DNA from: Opitutaceae bacterium TAV5
Lineage (GTDB): Bacteria; Verrucomicrobiota; Verrucomicrobiia; Opitutales; Opitutaceae
NCBI GenBank assembly: GCA_000242935.3
Contig: CP007053.1
Location: 4,325,001-4,389,000 of the forward strand
Length of the DNA: 64,000 nucleotides
Reading direction: 5' to 3'
This document shows positions 60,426 through 64,000 of the stretch, piece after piece. Made by a program: the position numbers and the translations under genes. The number at the start of each line of letters is the position of its first letter. Position 1 is the first letter of the stretch. Below the pieces are notes generated by a model. It was not told where the DNA came from, made no database searches, and worked only from the letters and a program-made list of their open reading frames with translations.

Positions 60426-61778
60426 ATGCGTCTGGAAAAATACATCGCCCGCAGCCGGGTTGTGGAGCTGGAGAGCGTCGACCTGAAAGGGGCGCTCGAG
60501 GAGCTCCTGACCGTGGCGACGAAGAGTTATCCGGACCTGCGGCGCGAGACCGTGCTGCGCAGCCTGTTGCAGCGCGAGGGCACGATGACCACCTACCTGG
60601 GGCAGGGCGTCTCGCTTCCCCATGTGCGGGTCAAGATGAAGCGGCGCTACCTCATCGCCATCGGCCGGAGCAGCGAGGGCATCCGGCACGACGGCGGCCT
60701 GAAGGACGAGAACATCCACCTCGTGATCCTGCTCCTGGCGGACGACCGCGCGCGGGATTACCTGCAAGTGCTCGCCTCGATCGCCCGGCTCGTGAAGGAG
60801 CCCGATCTGGTCGAGGGGCTCGTGCAGGCGGCGGACCCCGCGGAGCTTTACGACCGGCTTCTCACCGGCCTCGGCGGCATCCTCACCCGGCCGGTGCAGG
60901 CGCACCAGAACCGCGTCAACCGCCTCATGATCCGCGAGGCGGACCGCGTGGCGCGCGGCGCGGGCTGCGGGGCGATCATGGTCTTTGGCGACACGTTTGT
61001 CGGCGGCATCCAGCCCGGTTCGTGGTTTCCGCGGAGCAAGACGATCCTCGTCACGCGCAACCTCGTGGATCTCGATGACGACGACGATGACGACCGCCAC
61101 GAGGTGATCCAGGTGCGTTCGTTTTCCCAGCAGCGCCTGGCGCAGTTGCGCAGCGCGATGTTTGTGGCGCTCACCCGCGGCCTCATTTCCTTCAACGACC
61201 GCATCTGCTGCGTGGGCGGCATGGCCGGGAGCAACCAGTTCGACACCGTGGTGATCGTCGATGTGGAGCGCGAGTTCCAGACGCTCCTGAGCGGGCATGC
61301 CGAGCTGCTGCCCGAGGACGTGAAGCCGGAAGTGCTCGAGCGCGTGCTCGCCATCGCCACCGAGATCGGCGTGGAAGGGCGCGAGGGCAAGCCCGTGGGC
61401 TGTTTCTTCGTGCTGGGCGCCACCCCCGAGGTCGAGAAACTGGCCAAGCCGCTCGTCCTGAATCCATTCTACGGATACAAGGAGGAGGATCGCAACATCC
61501 TGAATCCGTTCATGGACGAGACGATCAAGGAATTCGCGACGATCGACGGCGCCTTCATCGTGCGCGGGGACGGCGTGGTGATGACGGCGGGCAGCCTCAT
61601 CCAGGCGGCGGACAGCGATCATGTGTTGCCGAGCGGGCTGGGCAGCCGCCATGCGGCGGCGGCGGCGATCTCGGTGGTGACGGAGTGCATCTCGGTGGTG
61701 GTCTCGTCGAGCACCGGCCAGGTGATGCTGTTCCGCCGCGGCGTCATGCTGCCGCTGACGGAGAAAAAGGGGCGGTAA
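60426..61778 (+). CDS. PTS EIIA-domain/diadenylate-cyclase fusion protein
   Basis: This 450-residue protein has an N-terminal EIIA (fructose/mannitol/nitrogen type) domain at 1-150, with the phosphorylatable His-66 in 'GVSLPHVRV'. A middle part (155-290) includes an acidic run DDDDDDD at 217-223. A DAC-type diadenylate cyclase domain spans about 300-440: 'TIDGAFIVRGDG' carries the DGA motif (374-376), and 'GLGSRHAAAAAISVVTE' the RHR-motif region, here RHA at 408-410. It would make c-di-AMP, possibly in response to PTS phosphorylation. The loss of the second Arg may lower or alter activity. It starts 41 bp after nuoA. Confidence 0.8.
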   Translation: MRLEKYIARSRVVELESVDLKGALEELLTVATKSYPDLRRETVLRSLLQREGTMTTYLGQGVSLPHVRVKMKRRYLIAIGRSSEGIRHDGGLKDENIHLVILLLADDRARDYLQVLASIARLVKEPDLVEGLVQAADPAELYDRLLTGLGGILTRPVQAHQNRVNRLMIREADRVARGAGCGAIMVFGDTFVGGIQPGSWFPRSKTILVTRNLVDLDDDDDDDRHEVIQVRSFSQQRLAQLRSAMFVALTRGLISFNDRICCVGGMAGSNQFDTVVIVDVEREFQTLLSGHAELLPEDVKPEVLERVLAIATEIGVEGREGKPVGCFFVLGATPEVEKLAKPLVLNPFYGYKEEDRNILNPFMDETIKEFATIDGAFIVRGDGVVMTAGSLIQAADSDHVLPSGLGSRHAAAAAISVVTECISVVVSSSTGQVMLFRRGVMLPLTEKKGR

Positions 61779-62123
61779 GGCGGCGGGGGCGGGGGAGATT
61801 TCGCCACGCGTCTTCCTCCCGTTCGATTCATGAATGACGGAAGTTACGCAGATCGACCCGTAGGGGCGCACGTGAATGCCCGGCTTCGGGCTGGACAGCC
61901 GGGTGTCGATGAAGGCAGGCGCGGAAGCTCTGGCTCCGGAGGATTGAAGAGAACGCGTTATGTGTATATCCGGATTTCACCTGACGGATGATTGTCAGGG
62001 GTGTATATAAAAGCTGCCGGGATATATCAAAATGACTCGACGGGAAATCCCGTCACGGGCAGTGCTTGCTGGTCGCCGCTGCCGTCTCCCGGCAGCGGCT
62101 TGTCTCTCAGGTACCACACCTCC
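61779..62123. other. Intergenic stretch upstream of the IbrA/IbrB-like pair
   Basis: No gene is supported. It contains GC-rich dyads around 61875-61905 and an A+T-rich part (about 61958-62035; tatgtgtatatcc, gtgtatataaaag, gatatatcaaaatg), which probably holds the promoter for the pair. Its composition differs from the G+C-rich flanks. Confidence 0.4.
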
Positions 62124-63317
62124 ATGGCCAAAATCTATACGACACAGAATGTGTTCGAGGCCGCCCGTGAACGGCTGCGTTACATCTACAGGCATTTTGC
62201 CAATGTCTATGTATCGTTCAGCGGAGGCAAGGACAGCGGCGTGCTGCTCAACATGGCCATCGACGCCGCCCGCGAGCTGGGCCGCCTGCCCGTGCAGACG
62301 CTTATCATCGATCTCGAAGGCCAGTACCGGCACACGGTCGACTACCTCATGCGCATGGCTGGCCGCCCCGAAGTGAAAGCGTGGTGGGTCTGCCTGCCGA
62401 TCCACCTGCGCAACGCCGTCAGCCAGTTCCAGCCGCACTGGCTTTGCTGGGACCCCGACCGGCGCGACGAGTGGGTGCGCGACTACCCCGACCACCCCGG
62501 CGTGATCACCGACCCGGCGTTTTTCCCGTTTTTCCGCAAGGGGATGGAGTTCGAGGAATTTGTTCCGGAGTTCGGCCAGTGGCTCGGCGGCGGCGGGGAC
62601 GTCGTCTGCCTCGTCGGCATCCGTTCCGACGAAAGTCTCAACCGCTTCCGCACCATCAGACACACCACCAAGACGACCTTTCACGGCAAGCCGTGGAGCA
62701 CGGCGATCACCGGCCACCTTTACAACTTTTACCCCCTCTACGACTGGCGCACGCGGGATGTCTGGATCGCCAACGGCAAGCAGCGCTACGACTACAACCG
62801 CATCTACGACCTGATGCACCTGGCCGGCGTCTCCCTCCACCAGCAGCGCCTCTGTCAACCCTACGGCGACGACCAGCGCAAGGGCCTTTACCTCTTCAAG
62901 ATCCTCGAACCCGAAACCTGGGCGAAGATCGTGCGCCGGGTGGAAGGCGCCAATTTCGGCAACCGCTACACGCAGTACAACCGTACCGCCCTCGGCAATT
63001 TCCGGGTCAACCTCCCCGCCGGGTACACCTACGAGATCTACGCCCGGTTTCTCCTCGGCACGATGCCGCCCCACCTGAGCGCCCACTACGGGAAAAAGAT
63101 CGGCAGGTTCCTCGCCTGGTGGGCCAAACAGGGCGTCTCGCCCATCCCCCAGACCGCCAGTCCCGTGGACGAGGCCCGCAAAAAAGCCCCCTCCTGGCGG
63201 CGCATCTGCAAGGTTCTCCTCAAAAATGACTACTGGTGCACCGGCCTCTCCTTCAGCCAGACGAAGCGGGAGATGGAGCAGCAGCAGGCCCTCATCCTCA
63301 AGTATTCAAACCGATGA
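62124..63317 (+). CDS. IbrA-like PAPS-reductase-family protein (DUF3440 type)
   Basis: This 397-residue protein has the PP-loop SGGKDSG at 33-39 ('YVSFSGGKDSGVLLNMAID'), the nucleotide-binding signature of adenosine phosphosulfate reductase-like and ATP-pyrophosphatase proteins. 'IIDLEGQYRHTVDYLMRM' and 'VCLVGIRSDESLNRFRTI' continue the family pattern, and the DUF3440-type extension follows, including 'YNRIYDLMHLAGVSLHQQRLCQPYGDDQRKGLYLFKILEPETWAKIV'. Best matched to IbrA-type proteins, which occur with a ParB-like partner in phage and genomic islands. ATG 62124 is chosen because the family begins there. Confidence 0.85.
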   Translation: MAKIYTTQNVFEAARERLRYIYRHFANVYVSFSGGKDSGVLLNMAIDAARELGRLPVQTLIIDLEGQYRHTVDYLMRMAGRPEVKAWWVCLPIHLRNAVSQFQPHWLCWDPDRRDEWVRDYPDHPGVITDPAFFPFFRKGMEFEEFVPEFGQWLGGGGDVVCLVGIRSDESLNRFRTIRHTTKTTFHGKPWSTAITGHLYNFYPLYDWRTRDVWIANGKQRYDYNRIYDLMHLAGVSLHQQRLCQPYGDDQRKGLYLFKILEPETWAKIVRRVEGANFGNRYTQYNRTALGNFRVNLPAGYTYEIYARFLLGTMPPHLSAHYGKKIGRFLAWWAKQGVSPIPQTASPVDEARKKAPSWRRICKVLLKNDYWCTGLSFSQTKREMEQQQALILKYSNR

Positions 63318-63913
63318 TACGCGAATTGCTGAAACAACATGAAAACGCGCCCTTCGATGAAAAGGTGCGCATCTACAACGAGGTTTCCCGCCAGCTCTAC
63401 GAGTTTGTCGGGTTGCCCCATCCCGTGCTCAACGTCTCCCTCGTGCCGGCCGGCCAGGTGAAGGGCAACGACTACAACCCCAACAAGGTGGCTCCGCCCG
63501 AAATGCAGCTGCTCACGCTCTCGATCCGCAAGGACGGCCTGACCATGCCCGTGGTCGTGGCCGGCGAGAAGGAGGACGACCGCTGGGTCGTCGTGGACGG
63601 CTTTCACCGCACCGTGGCCTGCGCCGTCAACGCCGACATCCGGGAAAGCCTGAAAGGCTATCTCCCCGTCACGCGGCTGGACAAGAGCCTGGAGGACCGC
63701 GTCACCTCGACCGTGCGGCACAACCTGGCGCGCGGCACCCACCAGGTGGAGCTTTCCGCGCGCCTCGTGGCGCTCCTCAAAAAGCACAACTGGACCAACG
63801 AACACATCGGCACGGAGCTCGACATGGACCCCGACGAGGTACTGCGCCTGCGGCAGATTTCCGGCCTCGCCGAAGCCTTTGCCGACGAGGAATTCTCCCG
63901 CGCCTGGGAGTGA
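63314..63913 (+). CDS. IbrB-like ParB/sulfiredoxin-fold protein
   Basis: This 199-residue ParB-like protein overlaps the end of the IbrA-like gene by four bases (ATGA). It has 'YNPNKVAPPEMQLLTLSIRKDGLTMPVVVAGEKEDDRWVVVDGFHRTVACA', the ParB-N/sulfiredoxin pattern (N.n......l..SI...G...PV.V......y.iVDGfHR), and a helical C-terminus ending in 'IGTELDMDPDEVLRLRQISGLAEAFADEEFSRAWE', which looks like a helix-turn-helix part. The translational coupling supports function as a pair. IbrB-type proteins regulate with IbrA in enterobacteria; here the target is unknown. Confidence 0.85.
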   Translation: MIRELLKQHENAPFDEKVRIYNEVSRQLYEFVGLPHPVLNVSLVPAGQVKGNDYNPNKVAPPEMQLLTLSIRKDGLTMPVVVAGEKEDDRWVVVDGFHRTVACAVNADIRESLKGYLPVTRLDKSLEDRVTSTVRHNLARGTHQVELSARLVALLKKHNWTNEHIGTELDMDPDEVLRLRQISGLAEAFADEEFSRAWE

Positions 63914-63957
63914 CGGCGGGGGCAACGGGTGATGCCGGAGAGCGTTTGAAATTAAAG

Positions 63958-64000
63958 AGAGGTTCTGAAAATTACGCAGAGGGCATCGAGGGGAGGCACA
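63958..64000. repeat. First arm of a gcagagggcatcgaggg-type repeat at the window edge
   Basis: From about 63958 the words attacgcagagggcatcg and aggggaggcaca resemble the starting arms of the other inverted repeats; the rest is beyond the window. Confidence 0.4.

Noticed and set aside
61992-62123. Longer start for the IbrA-like protein
   Set aside because: The 44 extra residues are unlike the family, and the A+T-rich part there looks like a promoter region.
1-64000. tRNA or rRNA genes
   Set aside because: No cloverleaf or rRNA-like segment was recognised on either strand; a tRNA scan was not possible here.

Overview
The window looks like a chromosomal segment of a high-GC Verrucomicrobiota bacterium, most likely Opitutaceae-like. 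This rests on a 51-residue verrucomicrobial/chlamydial-type small basic protein (58076-58231), two PEP-CTERM proteins with C-terminal VPEP/IPEP sorting signals, an AraC regulator joined to a GH20-type glycosidase, and uniformly G+C-rich coding sequence. The exception is an A+T-richer patch at about 1.8-3.4 kb.

Layout. 0-4.2 kb: an IS256-type insertion sequence that splits a secreted-protein gene, an orphan Rhs/YD-repeat tip gene with a small secreted partner, and a LuxR-type regulator. 4.5-8.5 kb: an O-antigen-ligase-like membrane protein loaded with repeat-derived sequence, and two alpha/beta hydrolases. 8.9-13.5 kb: the first RND efflux pair. 13.5-20.6 kb: a PEP-CTERM protein, a LuxR regulator, an Mla-type lipid-transport ABC system (MlaE, MlaF, MlaD, auxiliary lipoprotein) and a HAD phosphatase. 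20.7-28.5 kb: RecD2-like helicase, a PEP-CTERM protein, AraC plus GH20, a glycine-zipper lipoprotein and a CE7 acetyl esterase. 28.7-43.4 kb: two complete tripartite RND efflux operons, each preceded by a MarR-type regulator, with a nitroreductase and a LysR regulator between them. 45.1-57.2 kb: a guanidine (formerly 'urea carboxylase') catabolic cluster with NitT/TauT-type ABC transporter, creatininase-family amidohydrolase, type III glutamine synthetase, NikR-like regulator, two DUF1989 carboxyguanidine-deiminase subunits and a 1269-residue biotin-dependent carboxylase. 57.2-64 kb: DedA, small basic protein, CutA, a degenerate beta-lactamase-fold protein, a lone NuoA, a PTS-IIA/diadenylate-cyclase fusion and an IbrA/IbrB-like pair.

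The most unusual feature is not a single gene. At least twenty long inverted repeats, made of short near-repeated words (for example TTGGAAGTTTGAAGTTGG, GGCCAGAGACCAGAG, ACGAAACACACGAAAAG), sit between co-directional genes of operons. They often start at the stop codon of one gene and end a few bases before the next start codon. Several lie in frame inside coding genes (O-antigen-ligase-like protein, RND pump, guanidine carboxylase). One copy of the family common at 46-56 kb (52923-53419) carries a gene for a four-helix-bundle (S23/intervening-sequence-protein type) protein between its 28-base inverted ends. I propose this as an autonomous member of a mobile family whose other copies are non-autonomous.

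The guanidine cluster has its own apparent regulation: two candidate sigma-54 promoters and, near both, a pair of GTAACAC boxes exactly 21 bp apart. All functions are assigned by reading the sequence; no database search was run.
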